Below the pieces are notes generated by a model. The model saw nothing but the letters and a program-made list of their open reading frames with translations, made no database searches and was not told where the DNA came from. Both the position numbers and the translations under genes were made by a program. A stretch of 63,247 nucleotides of DNA from Xanthobacteraceae bacterium (GTDB lineage Bacteria; Pseudomonadota; Alphaproteobacteria; Rhizobiales; Xanthobacteraceae), in assembly GCA_028290465.1 (NCBI GenBank), contig JAQGJU010000065.1, forward strand, positions 1-63,247, given 5' to 3'. Position 1 is the stretch's first letter. Each line of letters starts with the position of its first letter. This document shows positions 35,633 to 44,835 of the stretch, piece after piece.

Positions 35633-35651
35633 ATTTAGAATGGTTCTAAAT
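35633..35651. promoter_or_regulatory. Irr (ICE)-type palindromic operator, SUF/hydrolase divergent region
   Basis: The 19-bp sequence ATTTAGAATGGTTCTAAAT is a perfect inverted repeat of eight bases around TGG. It fits the Irr box/ICE type (TTTAGAA-N3-TTCTAAA) described for iron-responsive genes of Rhizobiales. It lies 165 bp before the desulfurase-sufBCDSTA operon and about 95 bp before the divergent hydrolase gene. Irr represses or activates under iron limitation depending on position; here control of SUF is the likely use. Confidence 0.72.
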
Positions 35652-35746
35652 AGTTACGTGCCCTGCGCGTATCCGTCAAGCGCGCTATCACCCTTTCCGT
35701 CCGCGCCGGGTTTTGGCCGCGTGGACCTCCCTGAGGTTTGAGACCC

Positions 35747-36457
35747 ATGCCCGAGGTTATTTTCACCGGTCCGGCCGGTCGACTCGAAGGCCGCTATCAC
35801 GCGGCCCGTCAAAAGAATCCGCCGATCGCCATCGTGTTGCATCCGCATCCGCAGTTCGGCGGCACGATGAACAATAACATCGTGTACCAGACCTACTATG
35901 CGTTTGTTCACCGCAATTTCTCTGTTTTGCGGTTCAATTTCCGCGGCGTCGGCCGCAGCCAGGGTGCGTTCGACCACGGCACCGGCGAACTGTCCGATGC
36001 GGCAGCGGCGCTCGACTGGGCGCAGTCGATCAATCCGGAAGCCCGCGGCTGCTGGATCGCCGGTACGGCGTTCGGCGCCTGGATCGGCATGCAATTGCTG
36101 ATGCGCCGGCCCGAGATCGAAGGCTTCATCTCGGTGACGCCGCCGGCCAACCTGTACGATTTCTCGTTCTTGGCGCCCTGCCCGTCGTCGGGCCTGATCG
36201 TCCACGGCGACAAGGACGCGGTGGTGCCGGCCAAGGACGTCACGGGTTTGGTCGACAAGCTGAAGACCCAGAAGGGCATCATCATCGAGCAGAAGATGAT
36301 CCCGGGCGCCAACCACTTCTTCGACGGCAAGGTTGAGCCGCTGATGACGTCGATCGGCACCTATCTGGACAAGCGTCTCGGCACCACGGTCACCATCGGA
36401 GCGCCGGGCGCGACCCCGCCGGCCCCGGCGGGCGGCAAGAAGACCACCGCGGCCTGA
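35747..36457 (+). CDS. Alpha/beta-hydrolase-fold protein (COG2945-like) lacking the nucleophile serine
   Basis: 236 residues from the ATG at 35747 (a TTG at 35738 is an alternative). The N-terminal VIFTGPAGRLEGRYH and IVLHPHPQFGGTMNNNIVYQ, then FNFRGVGRSQGAFDHGTGE, place it in the COG2945 group. The usual GxSxG elbow reads WIAGTAFGAWIG, so the nucleophile position is Ala108; the acid HGDKDAVVP and histidine PGANHFFDG (His190) are kept. The C-terminus has an added Ala/Pro/Gly-rich tail. Without serine it probably does not work as a classical esterase. Divergent from the SUF operon across the Irr-like box. Confidence 0.85.
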   Translation: MPEVIFTGPAGRLEGRYHAARQKNPPIAIVLHPHPQFGGTMNNNIVYQTYYAFVHRNFSVLRFNFRGVGRSQGAFDHGTGELSDAAAALDWAQSINPEARGCWIAGTAFGAWIGMQLLMRRPEIEGFISVTPPANLYDFSFLAPCPSSGLIVHGDKDAVVPAKDVTGLVDKLKTQKGIIIEQKMIPGANHFFDGKVEPLMTSIGTYLDKRLGTTVTIGAPGATPPAPAGGKKTTAA

Positions 36458-36472
36458 TACGACTAGTCGGCG

Positions 36473-37582
36473 TCATGGCTCGGCCGTGACGCCGCCTTGC
36501 ATCGGCTGCGTCACGCCGGTCGTGCCCGGGAACGTGATCGGCAGCCCGCGCAGCGACCGCACCGCCATGAACGCGAAGGCCTGCGCCTCCAGCGCATCGG
36601 CCGACCAGCCGACCGCATCGGCGGTCTCAACGGTGGCCGGCGCCAGTTGGGCCGCCAGCATGCGCATCAGGGTCGGATTGCGCGCCCCGCCGCCGCCCAC
36701 GATCCAACTGCGCGGCACGCTCGGCAGACGCGGCACGACCCGCGCCACGCTCGCGGCCGTCAGCGCCGACAGCGTCGCCGCGCCGTCCACGACCGACAAT
36801 TCCGGCAACCCGATATTGGCCAGGGCAAAATCGTTGCGGTCGAGCGACTTCGGTGCCAGCTGGACGAAAAACGGATGCGCCAGCGCCCGAAGCACAAAGG
36901 CCTCATCCACTTGGCCCCGCGCGGCCGTGTCGCCATCGCGGTCGAGCGGTTGTCCGGTGCGGGCTCGCATGAAATCGTCGATCAGGGCGTTGCCGGGACC
37001 AGTATCGCAGGCCACCGGGTCGCTGCCATCCACCCAGGTTACGTTGGCAACGCCGCCGACATTGAGCACCGCGATCGGGTGCGGCCGGTCCAGCGTGCGC
37101 GCCAGCGCCTGATGATAGACCGGCACTAGCGGCGCGCCCTGCCCGCCGGCCGCCACATCGGCGGCCCGCAGGTCGTACACCACCCGAATGCCGAGCCGCC
37201 GGGCCAGCGCCGGCCCGTCGCCGATCTGCACGGTGAGACGCTGTAATGGCCTATGCAGCACGGTCTGGCCGTGGAAGCCGACCACGTTGATGCTTGCCGG
37301 ATCGATGCCGTGATCGGCCAGGAACCCCTCGACCGCCTCGGCATGCGTCCGCGTGGTCAGGGCTTCGGCCTCGGCCAGCACGCCCGGCCGGGACGTGCGG
37401 TCGGTCAGCGTCACGGCGGCCGCGAGCGCCGCCCGCAACAGGGTGCGCTCGGTGTCCGTGTACGGCCGGCAGGAGGCCGGTCCGAACCCGGCAATGCTCT
37501 CGCCGTCGGTCTCGAGCAGCGCCACGTCGACCCCGTCCATCGAGGTGCCGCTCATCAGCCCGATCGCCCGTAAAACCGCCAT
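36473..37582 (-). CDS. anmK: Anhydro-N-acetylmuramic acid kinase
   Basis: 369 residues. The N-terminus [19 protein letters not shown] is the phosphate loop of Anm[19 protein letters not shown]-like [37 protein letters not shown] and [13 protein letters not shown] complete the family pattern. It phosphorylates and cleaves 1,6-anhydro-MurNAc to MurNAc-6-P in peptidoglycan recycling. It is convergent with the hydrolase gene (15-bp gap) and divergent from tyrS, an arrangement common in alphaproteobacteria. Confidence 0.96.
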   Translation of the reverse strand: MAVLRAIGLMSGTSMDGVDVALLETDGESIAGFGPASCRPYTDTERTLLRAALAAAVTLTDRTSRPGVLAEAEALTTRTHAEAVEGFLADHGIDPASINVVGFHGQTVLHRPLQRLTVQIGDGPALARRLGIRVVYDLRAADVAAGGQGAPLVPVYHQALARTLDRPHPIAVLNVGGVANVTWVDGSDPVACDTGPGNALIDDFMRARTGQPLDRDGDTAARGQVDEAFVLRALAHPFFVQLAPKSLDRNDFALANIGLPELSVVDGAATLSALTAASVARVVPRLPSVPRSWIVGGGGARNPTLMRMLAAQLAPATVETADAVGWSADALEAQAFAFMAVRSLRGLPITFPGTTGVTQPMQGGVTAEP

Positions 37583-37604
37583 TCCCGCTACCTTGGTTGA
37601 ATCC

Positions 37605-37678
37605 CCGAACCGAAGTCGGATATATCCGACTTCGGTCGCTTATCATGCCGATCTCGGGTAAACCCGAGACCGGTTCGG
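37605..37678. repeat. Nested perfect palindromes between anmK and tyrS
   Basis: A 28-bp perfect palindrome spans 37609-37636: ACCGAAGTCGGA (37609-37620), TATA, TCCGACTTCGGT (37625-37636). A second, TCTCGGGT (37652-37659) with ACCCGAGA (37662-37669), follows 15 bp later. Outer arms CCGAACCG (37605-37612) and CGGTTCGG (37671-37678) also pair. The whole fits between the divergent anmK and tyrS starts. Confidence 0.8.
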
Positions 37679-37734
37679 ACCTGATACACCAGCGGCCGAT
37701 CCCCCGCACATCGTCATGTTTCAGCGAGCGCCGT

Positions 37735-38988
37735 ATGAGCACCTACAAATCCGACTTCATGAACGTGCTGGCGAACCGCGGCTTCATCCATCAGGTGTCG
37801 GACGCGCAGGGCCTCGACGACCTCGCAGGGCGCTCCGAGATCGTGGCCTATGTGGGCTATGACTGCACGGCGGCGTCGCTGCATGTCGGGCATCTGCTGT
37901 CGATCATGATGCTGCATTGGCTGCAGGAGACCGGCAACAAGCCGATCACCCTGATGGGCGGCGGCACCACGCGGGTCGGCGATCCGTCCGGCCGCGACGA
38001 GAGCCGCAAGCTCCTGACCTATGAGCAGATCGACGCCAACAAGGATTCGATCAAGGGCACCTTCACGAAATTCATGAAGTTCGGCGATGGTAAAAACGAA
38101 GCCGTGATGGCCGACAATGCCGAATGGCTGACCACGCTCAATTATATCGAGATGCTGCGCGACGTCGGCCGGCACTTCTCGATCAACCGCATGCTCACGA
38201 TGGATTCGGTGAAGATGCGGCTGGAGCGCGAGCAGGAACTGTCGTTCATCGAATTCAACTACATGATCCTGCAGTCCTACGATTTCGTCGAACTGGCGCG
38301 GCGCTATGGCTGCAATCTGCAGATGGGCGGCTCCGACCAGTGGGGCAACATCGTCAACGGCATCGATCTCGGCCGGCGCATGGGCACGCACCAGCTCTAC
38401 GCCCTCACCTGCCCACTGCTGACGACGTCGTCCGGCGCCAAGATGGGCAAGACCGCCGCCGGCGCCGTCTGGCTCAACGCCGACATGCTGGCGCCCTATG
38501 ACTACTGGCAGTTCTGGCGCAACAGCGAGGACGGCGACGTGTCGCGCTTCCTCAAGCTGTTCACCACGCTGCCGCTCGACGAGATCGCGCGGCTGAGTGC
38601 GCTGCAGGGCCAGGAAATCAACGAAGCCAAGAAGGTGCTGGCCACTGAAGCGACCGCGCTGATGCATGGCCGCGCCGCCGCCGAACAGGCCGAACAGACC
38701 GCGCGGCAGACTTTCGAACAGGGCACGCTGGCTGAAACGCTGCCGACCATCGAGATTCCCCGCGCCGATTTCGAGGCCGGGATCGGCGTGCTGACGGCCG
38801 CCGTGCAGGCCGGCTTTGTGACATCGACCAGCGAAGCCCGCCGCCAGGTCAAGGGCGGTGGCCTGAAGGTCAACGATGCGACGGTGACTGACGAGAAGCA
38901 GACGCTGTCGGCGAAAGACCTGACGCCCGAAGGCGTCGTCAAACTGTCGCTCGGCCGCAAGCGGCACGCCCTGATCCGGCCGGTGTGA
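37735..38988 (+). CDS. tyrS: Tyrosyl-tRNA synthetase
   Basis: 417 residues from the ATG at 37735 ([20 protein letters not shown]). Class I motifs: HVGH in [15 protein letters not shown], the tyrosine-site [21 protein letters not shown] and the KMSKS equivalent KMGKT. The C-terminal S4 domain ([20 protein letters not shown]) binds tRNA. It charges tRNA-Tyr. The frame continues upstream to 37294, but only as overlap with anmK on the other strand. Confidence 0.96.
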   Translation: MSTYKSDFMNVLANRGFIHQVSDAQGLDDLAGRSEIVAYVGYDCTAASLHVGHLLSIMMLHWLQETGNKPITLMGGGTTRVGDPSGRDESRKLLTYEQIDANKDSIKGTFTKFMKFGDGKNEAVMADNAEWLTTLNYIEMLRDVGRHFSINRMLTMDSVKMRLEREQELSFIEFNYMILQSYDFVELARRYGCNLQMGGSDQWGNIVNGIDLGRRMGTHQLYALTCPLLTTSSGAKMGKTAAGAVWLNADMLAPYDYWQFWRNSEDGDVSRFLKLFTTLPLDEIARLSALQGQEINEAKKVLATEATALMHGRAAAEQAEQTARQTFEQGTLAETLPTIEIPRADFEAGIGVLTAAVQAGFVTSTSEARRQVKGGGLKVNDATVTDEKQTLSAKDLTPEGVVKLSLGRKRHALIRPV

Positions 38989-39001
38989 AGCCTGTCGAAC
39001 G

Positions 39002-39026
39002 AAAAACCCCGGACCGAAGTCCGGGG
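39002..39026 (-). terminator. Rho-independent terminator of the outer membrane protein gene
   Basis: On the minus strand CCCCGGAC, loop TTCG, GTCCGGGG form a perfect 8-bp stem and run straight into TTTTTCGTTC. It is placed between tyrS (plus strand, ends 38988) and the minus-strand gene ending at 39082; the U-run orientation shows it serves the latter. Confidence 0.93.
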
Positions 39027-39081
39027 CTCCTTCGCCCGGAAGCAGGGGGCTCGTTCACCACTCCCAGCGAACCTGTTAAAA

Positions 39082-39828
39082 TTAAAATCGGTAATTCAAG
39101 CCGGCCCGCACGACGTTGTTCTTCACGCGCTCGGTTTCGGTCACGGTGCCGTAACCGGTCACGAATGTATCGGTCGTGATCTCGCCGGTGTCGATGTAGA
39201 GATATTCGAGCCGGCCGGTCCAATTGCCGCTCAGCGCGAATTCGAATCCGCCGCCGACCGCAAGACCCGCCTTGGTGCCCGAAGAACTGCTGGTCCCTGA
39301 CGAGGCGCCGGCCGTCACTGCGAGATCGCTGGTGTATTCGCCATAGGCCAGACCGCCGGTAACATACATCAGCAGACGATCGGCCGCGTAACCGACCCGT
39401 GCCCGCGCGGTGCCGAACCACGGCAGCGCATCATCGCGCGTCGCCGTCACGGCAACACCGCAGGTGGCCGCCGGACAGGTCGCGGTGTGGCTCGCCTTCT
39501 GGCCCGATGCCTGGAGATCTGCCTCCAAGCCGAACACCCATTGGCCGAATTGCCAGTTGTAGCCGAATTGCATGCCGCCGAGGACGCCGTTGAGATCCTC
39601 CGACGCGGCGCCGCTCAGCCCGCCCGGCCCTGTCACATTCGCGCTGACGCTGGCAAAGCCGTAGCCGAGATTGCCGCCGAGATAGAAGCCGGTCCAATTA
39701 TACGGCAAGGCCTGCGCGACGACCGCCGCCTTATACGAGGGCACCGCCACCGGCATGTCGGCCGCCAAGGCCGGCCCGGCGGCGCCCAATGCTGAAATTG
39801 CGATGACCGCCAAGAGCGTTTTGTTCAT
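39082..39828 (-). CDS. Outer membrane beta-barrel protein (Omp31/Omp25-like)
   Basis: 248 residues from the ATG at 39828, whose spacing to GGAG is 6 nt; an ATG at 39834 is an alternative. A signal peptide (MNKTLLAVIAISALGAAGPA, cleavage at LAADMP) precedes YNWTGFYLGGNLGYGFAS, the classic porin-family peptide of Omp31/Omp25 proteins of Rhizobiales. Strands continue with NWQFGQWVFGLEADLQASG, ARARVGYAADRLLMYVTGG and a terminal NNVVRAGLNYRF ending in Phe, the BAM recognition signal. It is an abundant eight-stranded envelope protein class; pore function is unproven. It is followed by a strong terminator. Confidence 0.93.
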   Translation of the reverse strand: MNKTLLAVIAISALGAAGPALAADMPVAVPSYKAAVVAQALPYNWTGFYLGGNLGYGFASVSANVTGPGGLSGAASEDLNGVLGGMQFGYNWQFGQWVFGLEADLQASGQKASHTATCPAATCGVAVTATRDDALPWFGTARARVGYAADRLLMYVTGGLAYGEYTSDLAVTAGASSGTSSSSGTKAGLAVGGGFEFALSGNWTGRLEYLYIDTGEITTDTFVTGYGTVTETERVKNNVVRAGLNYRF

Positions 39829-39947
39829 GTTCATCTCCGGTTCCATATGGTCCCGGACAGAACGGCAATTGCACGAGGGCGACAATTGGAGAAAAATGCC
39901 TGGATAAAATTGGTTGGTTTTTTAGACGTCCATAATGCCTTAGAGCA

Positions 39948-40910
39948 ATGAGCGGATTGAGAACGATGACCGCACTAGCCCGGACTTCTCTCGCCGCACA
40001 TAGCCGCCCGATCGTCATGTTCGGTGCCGCCGGAATGCCGCGCGCCGAAATCGCCGAGTTGCAGACGCATCCGCAATTTCAGGCGGCGTGCCGCGGCGCC
40101 GCCAGCAGCATGGTCGACTTGTATCAGGGCAACCGCCTGCTCAACACGGTGGTCAACGACCGAGGCCGATTGGTGATCGGCTATCTGGCCCTGTACCTGC
40201 ATTTCGGTACGCATGATGGCGATCCACGGTCCGGGCTCACGCTCAGCCGCCTCAAGACCATCTGCGTCGAACAGAATATTTGCAGCGCCGGGCGCGCCGA
40301 AGCGCTGATCGCCGTGATGCGGCTGTTCGGATACATCGAGCCGGCGCCGGACGCGGCCGACCGGCGGGTTCGCCGCCTGGTGCCGACGGAAAAACTCATC
40401 GTCTCGTACCGGGAGCGCTGGGAGCGTGTCATGCCCGCGCTCGGCCGGATACGACCGCAGGGCGATGCCGCCGTGGCGGCGATTCCGCGCATCGAATTCG
40501 TTTCGGCCTTGGTGCGACAATTCACCGAGCACTTTCTGGCCGGCATTCGCATCATGGACCATTCGCCCGAACTGACATTATTCACCGATCGTAATGCCGG
40601 CCTGATGGTCGTGTTCAGTGTATTGCTGGATTCATGCGACGATGGGTTCACGCCGACCCGGCCGGTGATGGTTTCGATCTCGGCGCTGTCGCGGCGTTTC
40701 GGCGTGTCGCGCGTCCATGTACGCAAGATGCTGCGCGATGCCGCCGCGGAAGGCTTCATCGCGCGGCCCAACGGCGACGATGGCCCAATTGTCGTACAGC
40801 CTCGCCTGACGCAGGCGACGCATGCTTTCTTCGCGACTGTCTTTCTGTTTAACGCGCACTGCATCAGTGCAGCCCTTGAAGAGATCGGACCGCAACCAAT
40901 TCACAGCTAG
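39948..40910 (+). CDS. Probable DNA-binding protein with two helix-turn-helix segments
   Basis: 320 residues, unrecognised family. The segment GLTLSRLKTICVEQNICSAG (about 103-122) then RAEALIAVMRLFGYIEPAPD resembles a winged-helix module, and a second, clearer one is VSISALSRRFGVSRVHVRK (about 247-265) then MLRDAAAEGFIARPNGDDG. Between them is a mixed helical region (LVRQFTEHFLAGIRIMDHSP). No signal peptide or transmembrane helix. The start may be the ATG at 39948 or the one at 39966. It is divergent from the outer membrane protein gene, with 119 bp between, so it might regulate that gene; this is inference. Confidence 0.7.
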   Translation: MSGLRTMTALARTSLAAHSRPIVMFGAAGMPRAEIAELQTHPQFQAACRGAASSMVDLYQGNRLLNTVVNDRGRLVIGYLALYLHFGTHDGDPRSGLTLSRLKTICVEQNICSAGRAEALIAVMRLFGYIEPAPDAADRRVRRLVPTEKLIVSYRERWERVMPALGRIRPQGDAAVAAIPRIEFVSALVRQFTEHFLAGIRIMDHSPELTLFTDRNAGLMVVFSVLLDSCDDGFTPTRPVMVSISALSRRFGVSRVHVRKMLRDAAAEGFIARPNGDDGPIVVQPRLTQATHAFFATVFLFNAHCISAALEEIGPQPIHS

Positions 40911-40959
40911 AACATGATCCCGAAAAGTGGGAACCGGTTTTCGAAAAAGATCATGTCTC
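40910..40959. repeat. Interspersed palindromic element (inverted orientation)
   Basis: GAACATGATC (40910-40919) and GATCATGTC (40949-40957) flank GAAAAGTGGGAACCGG; this is the reverse complement of the element at 55785-55835. Its left arm touches the stop codon of the HTH-protein gene (TAG 40908-40910). Confidence 0.88.
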
Positions 40960-41002
40960 AAAACTAGAATCTAGACATGATCCAAATAGCCCGATCATGA
41001 CT

Positions 41003-44000
41003 CTAATTCTGCCGCATCTGCTGTTCGACGAGTCCGGTGGGTGAGCCCGGACCGGCACCAGGCGCTCGCTCGGTCGCGCCATTGCTGCCGGGGAATTCGA
41101 AGAACTTGCGCAACAGGCCGGGCGCGACCGCCGAGATCGGATTGACCCGCAGCACCGGCGCGCCGGGCTGACCGACGACCTCGTAGGTGATGCCGACAAG
41201 ACCTTCATTGCTGCCGCCAAGGAACAGGCCGACGATCGGCAACTGGCCGAACACGTTGTTCAGGCCATAGAGCGGCACGAAGGTGCCGCGCATATGCACT
41301 TCGTTCTTCAGATAGTCGAGCTGGCCTTCGATGGTGGCGCCGACGATCGGGCCGCGCACCACGCCGTCGCGGATCGTCAACTTTCCCGGACGGCGGTTGA
41401 ATTCGACGCGCATGCGCGAAAACTCGACGCCGGTGTTTTGCGAACTCGGCGCGCCTGAGACGACGCGATCCAGCGCCGCTTCGCCCTTGATGGCGAAGTC
41501 GCGAATATTGAGCAGTCCTTCTTGCGGCGTAGCGTCGGGCCCCGGCGGATCCATCGCCACCCACATCTGACCGCCCATCATGCGCGGATAGACATCGGTG
41601 AAGCGGAACAGCGCGCCGGCATCCTGGGTTTCGAAATAGATCACCTGCCGGGCGGCGCTGCGGCCGCGCATGTCGCCGACCAAGGTGCCCTCGCTGCCGA
41701 TCTTGGCATTCATCGCGAAGGAGCGAATTTTGCCGGCCCGGCGGCTGAGCTTGAGTTCGATGCCGCGCAACGCCTCGCCATGGTAGCCAACCACGGCGCC
41801 GAGCTTAATGTCGAGGTCGACATTGACCGCCGCCTTCGCCTTGCTCTTTTGATCGGGCTCGGCGCCGCTCACCGAGGATTTCACGAAGTTGCGTCCGTCA
41901 TAGACGTCGCCCCGCATCGTGACCTTGAGCGTGCCTTCCTTGTCGCGCTCGACCTTGAGCGAGGATTTGTCGCCGTCCGACACGCCGAATACCGGGAAGT
42001 TGGCATTGACGACATCGCCCGAGGAATCCAACTCGACGCTGCCGCGCACCGTCACGCCGCCGCCTTCGATCGCCAGATCCTCGAAGCGGGTACCCTTGTC
42101 CTTGCCGATCAGGATGAACTTCGCCTTGGCCGGCCGACCGGCCGCCTTCACCCATCCGGGAAACAGGTGCTCGATCTTGGCCTGTGTCAGATCGGCCTCG
42201 ACGCCAAGCCGGCTGTCGCGATCGTCGGTGCCGAGCTGACCTCCAACCCGGATCGCGATCGGACCGGCGACGGCACCACCGAAATCGATGCCCAGCTTGG
42301 CGCGGGCCGCATCGTCGAGGGTGGTTTCCAGCTTGACCTCGGGCTCGGTCGCGCCCTTGTTCTTGTGATAGTCGAGCACGGCCGGCGTGCCGCCGATCTT
42401 CACGTCGCCCTTGATCTGGTAGCCATCATTGCTGGCGGAGACGCGCAAGGTGGTGGCTTCCACCTTCTGGCCCATGACCATCTTTTCGGCCACGAAGTTG
42501 GATATGTCGGCGCCGACATTGTAGCTCGTCGTCTCGCGCTGAATGCTGTTGCGCAGCGGCATTCCAAGGCCGATCTGCGCCGAGATGGTGCCGCGCGTCG
42601 TCGCTGGATCGAACGACGCGCCGGCCGGATCGCGCAACCGGTCCAGCGAAAGCAGTTCGGCGGCAGCCGGCACCGGCCCATCGAGCCTGAAGCGAACACG
42701 CGCCGGCGGCTCCTTTGGATGCGTATCCGGCACCTCGAAGATGCCGTTGGAGATCGCGAGCTTGCGGCCCGAACTCAGTTCGACGGTCGCACGACTGATG
42801 CCGATCTGCGCGGTACGCGCGGAAACCTGCACATGAAGATCCGCGTCGCGAATGGAAGGCAGCCCGTCGATCACCTGCAACTCGGTGCCGTTGGCCGTGA
42901 TCTCGATCGACAAACCGTCCTTCGGGATCGGCGGCCCGTCGGCTTTCAGCGTCGACAGCGGCGCGTTGGTGGCGATCACCACACGCTCGACGGTACCGCC
43001 CAGCGCGCGCTCCACCACCCATTCGCGCACATGCGTTGCGACGAAGGCCGGCCACAGGCGCTTGAGCGTCGACATCTTCATGCGGGTGCCGGCGACCCCG
43101 ATCGCGATCCGCGGATCGCCGCCGATATTGTCAATGCCGCCGGACAGCGCGATGCCGATCTCGGTGTTGCCGAACTCACCCTGCTCCAGGACGAGGCGTT
43201 GCTCGGCGTGATCGTATTTCACCCGCGCCGCGATGCGATTGAGGATCAGGTGATCGTCGCCGGGCGCGCCGGCGACCACGACGGTTCCGCCGGTCAGTCC
43301 AAACGTCCAGGGGCCTGTGCCATCGCGCGGCACGTCGAGGCGCGCCAACAGCGTGATCCGGTGGCCGCCCGCCAGTACCTGGAACGGCACCACCAGGGCG
43401 TTGCGCGTCGCATCCCAATCCAGATTGAATTCGGCTCGCTCGACCGCGAGCTGCGTCGCGGGATCGTCCGGAAGACCGATGGTGCCGGCATCCGCCACGA
43501 TACGGCCGCTCAACGTCTCCGGCATGCCGTTGGCGCCGATTTCGCCGCGCAGGCTGGCCGAGATCGGGACATCCGCGCGAATGCTGCCGTCGCCGACACG
43601 CAGCGCCAACAACACATCCTTCAGCGAGACCTTGCGGGCTTCCAGTTGAACGGCGCGCCGGCCGTCCGGACGCGGCGTCATCGAGGCGGTGAGCACCCAG
43701 GGCCGCAGCGGGTCTTCGGCGCTGATCGTGAAGGCGACGCCGCCGCCCGCCGGACGGGTCAAGGCCAGGTTGATGTTTTCGAAAGTCCAGCGCTTGCCGC
43801 TGCGCTGATCATCGACGGTCAGGTTGCCGTTTTTGAGACCCAACTGACCAAGTTCATGGCCATCGAGCCCGGTCTTGCTGACACCGTCGATCCACGCCAG
43901 CGCCGCCGTCAACTCGGTCATGCCGGTGCGGGCCGCGGAGGGTTCGGCGGCGGACGTTGCCGCGTCCGACGGTTGGGCCGGCGGCGCCGCGACAGGGCCA

Positions 44001-44620
44001 GCCGGTGCCGCCGCCGCGGTCGCGAAGGGACGTTTATCGGCGCCCGCGAACACCGTGACTTCGCCGCCTTTTTCGATGCGCACGGCCAATTCGGCGCCAA
44101 CCAGACTGAGGCTCTCGGCGCGCAGGCGGCCGCTCATCAGTCCACTGCCCGAGAGCCCGACCTCAGCCTTGGGCGCGCTCGCCACCACGGTGCCGTCGGG
44201 ATCGCGCACCACGATGTCGCGGATCCGGATCGCAATGCGGCCGGTCGAAGAATCACGTTCGAGTTGCGTGCCGCCGACCTCGACCTGCTGCTGACGCCCG
44301 AAGTTTTCTTCGATCGCCGCGGTCAGCCAGGGCGTTGCGAGATCCAGCGCAATCGGTCCGCTCAACAGACGCATCCAGAGCGCCACGCAGCCGAGCAATA
44401 GAATCGCCGACAGTCCGGCGCTCATGAAAAAGCAGCGGCGGGCCCAACGACGCCGGGCCAGACCTCCGAACATGCCGCGCATGGCGGAGCCGAGCGCGCG
44501 ACGCCGGCCGCCGCTCACTTTTTCCGTCTGCTTCGCCGCGCGTATCTGGTGATCTTGGTGCAGGGTTGCTTCCAGCTTACGCAGCGCCGCAATACTCGGA
44601 CTGTTGGCATGGTCCGTCAT
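41003..44620 (-). CDS. AsmA/YhdP-like envelope protein (DUF3971 and AsmA-like C-terminal)
   Basis: 1205 residues from the ATG at 44620. One N-terminal transmembrane helix (RCFFMSAGLSAILLLGCVAL, about 63-83) is followed by a long beta-rich periplasmic body. It contains DUF3971-type features in the middle (LKRLWPAFVATHVREWVVER) and an AsmA-like C-terminal region with VVRGPIVGATIEGQLDYLKN, MRGTFVPLYGLNNVFGQLPI and LFLGGSNEGLVGITYEVVG. YhdP/TamB/AsmA-like proteins form hydrophobic grooves that carry phospholipid between the membranes. It is large for a single gene; divergent from the bcp-like gene. Residue 1-45 includes a basic segment. The family call is secure, the cargo is inferred from family. 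Confidence 0.87.
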   Translation of the reverse strand: MTDHANSPSIAALRKLEATLHQDHQIRAAKQTEKVSGGRRRALGSAMRGMFGGLARRRWARRCFFMSAGLSAILLLGCVALWMRLLSGPIALDLATPWLTAAIEENFGRQQQVEVGGTQLERDSSTGRIAIRIRDIVVRDPDGTVVASAPKAEVGLSGSGLMSGRLRAESLSLVGAELAVRIEKGGEVTVFAGADKRPFATAAAAPAGPVAAPPAQPSDAATSAAEPSAARTGMTELTAALAWIDGVSKTGLDGHELGQLGLKNGNLTVDDQRSGKRWTFENINLALTRPAGGGVAFTISAEDPLRPWVLTASMTPRPDGRRAVQLEARKVSLKDVLLALRVGDGSIRADVPISASLRGEIGANGMPETLSGRIVADAGTIGLPDDPATQLAVERAEFNLDWDATRNALVVPFQVLAGGHRITLLARLDVPRDGTGPWTFGLTGGTVVVAGAPGDDHLILNRIAARVKYDHAEQRLVLEQGEFGNTEIGIALSGGIDNIGGDPRIAIGVAGTRMKMSTLKRLWPAFVATHVREWVVERALGGTVERVVIATNAPLSTLKADGPPIPKDGLSIEITANGTELQVIDGLPSIRDADLHVQVSARTAQIGISRATVELSSGRKLAISNGIFEVPDTHPKEPPARVRFRLDGPVPAAAELLSLDRLRDPAGASFDPATTRGTISAQIGLGMPLRNSIQRETTSYNVGADISNFVAEKMVMGQKVEATTLRVSASNDGYQIKGDVKIGGTPAVLDYHKNKGATEPEVKLETTLDDAARAKLGIDFGGAVAGPIAIRVGGQLGTDDRDSRLGVEADLTQAKIEHLFPGWVKAAGRPAKAKFILIGKDKGTRFEDLAIEGGGVTVRGSVELDSSGDVVNANFPVFGVSDGDKSSLKVERDKEGTLKVTMRGDVYDGRNFVKSSVSGAEPDQKSKAKAAVNVDLDIKLGAVVGYHGEALRGIELKLSRRAGKIRSFAMNAKIGSEGTLVGDMRGRSAARQVIYFETQDAGALFRFTDVYPRMMGGQMWVAMDPPGPDATPQEGLLNIRDFAIKGEAALDRVVSGAPSSQNTGVEFSRMRVEFNRRPGKLTIRDGVVRGPIVGATIEGQLDYLKNEVHMRGTFVPLYGLNNVFGQLPIVGLFLGGSNEGLVGITYEVVGQPGAPVLRVNPISAVAPGLLRKFFEFPGSNGATERAPGAGPGSPTGLVEQQMRQN

Positions 44621-44835
44621 GCTGCGTCGGTCGTCCCCTCGTCGTGCGCGATTTCCCCGAAAGAAGGGCTGCCCCCTAAGGGATCGCCGGCCTTCGCGTA
44701 CCGACATATGCTGGCCGGCGACGCGATTCGTCCAACGCCGCCCCATGCAAGAGACCAGCCCCAGAATCGGTCCCCTGCCCGCCGACCGGTGGTTACGTCA
44801 CCATCAACCCTTTGAAAGCGACGAAAGGAAGGCAT

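Noticed and set aside
41522-44401. A 959-codon plus-strand frame opposite the AsmA-like gene
   Set aside because: Composition is the antisense of the real gene (His/Arg/Gly rich) and no motif is recognisable.
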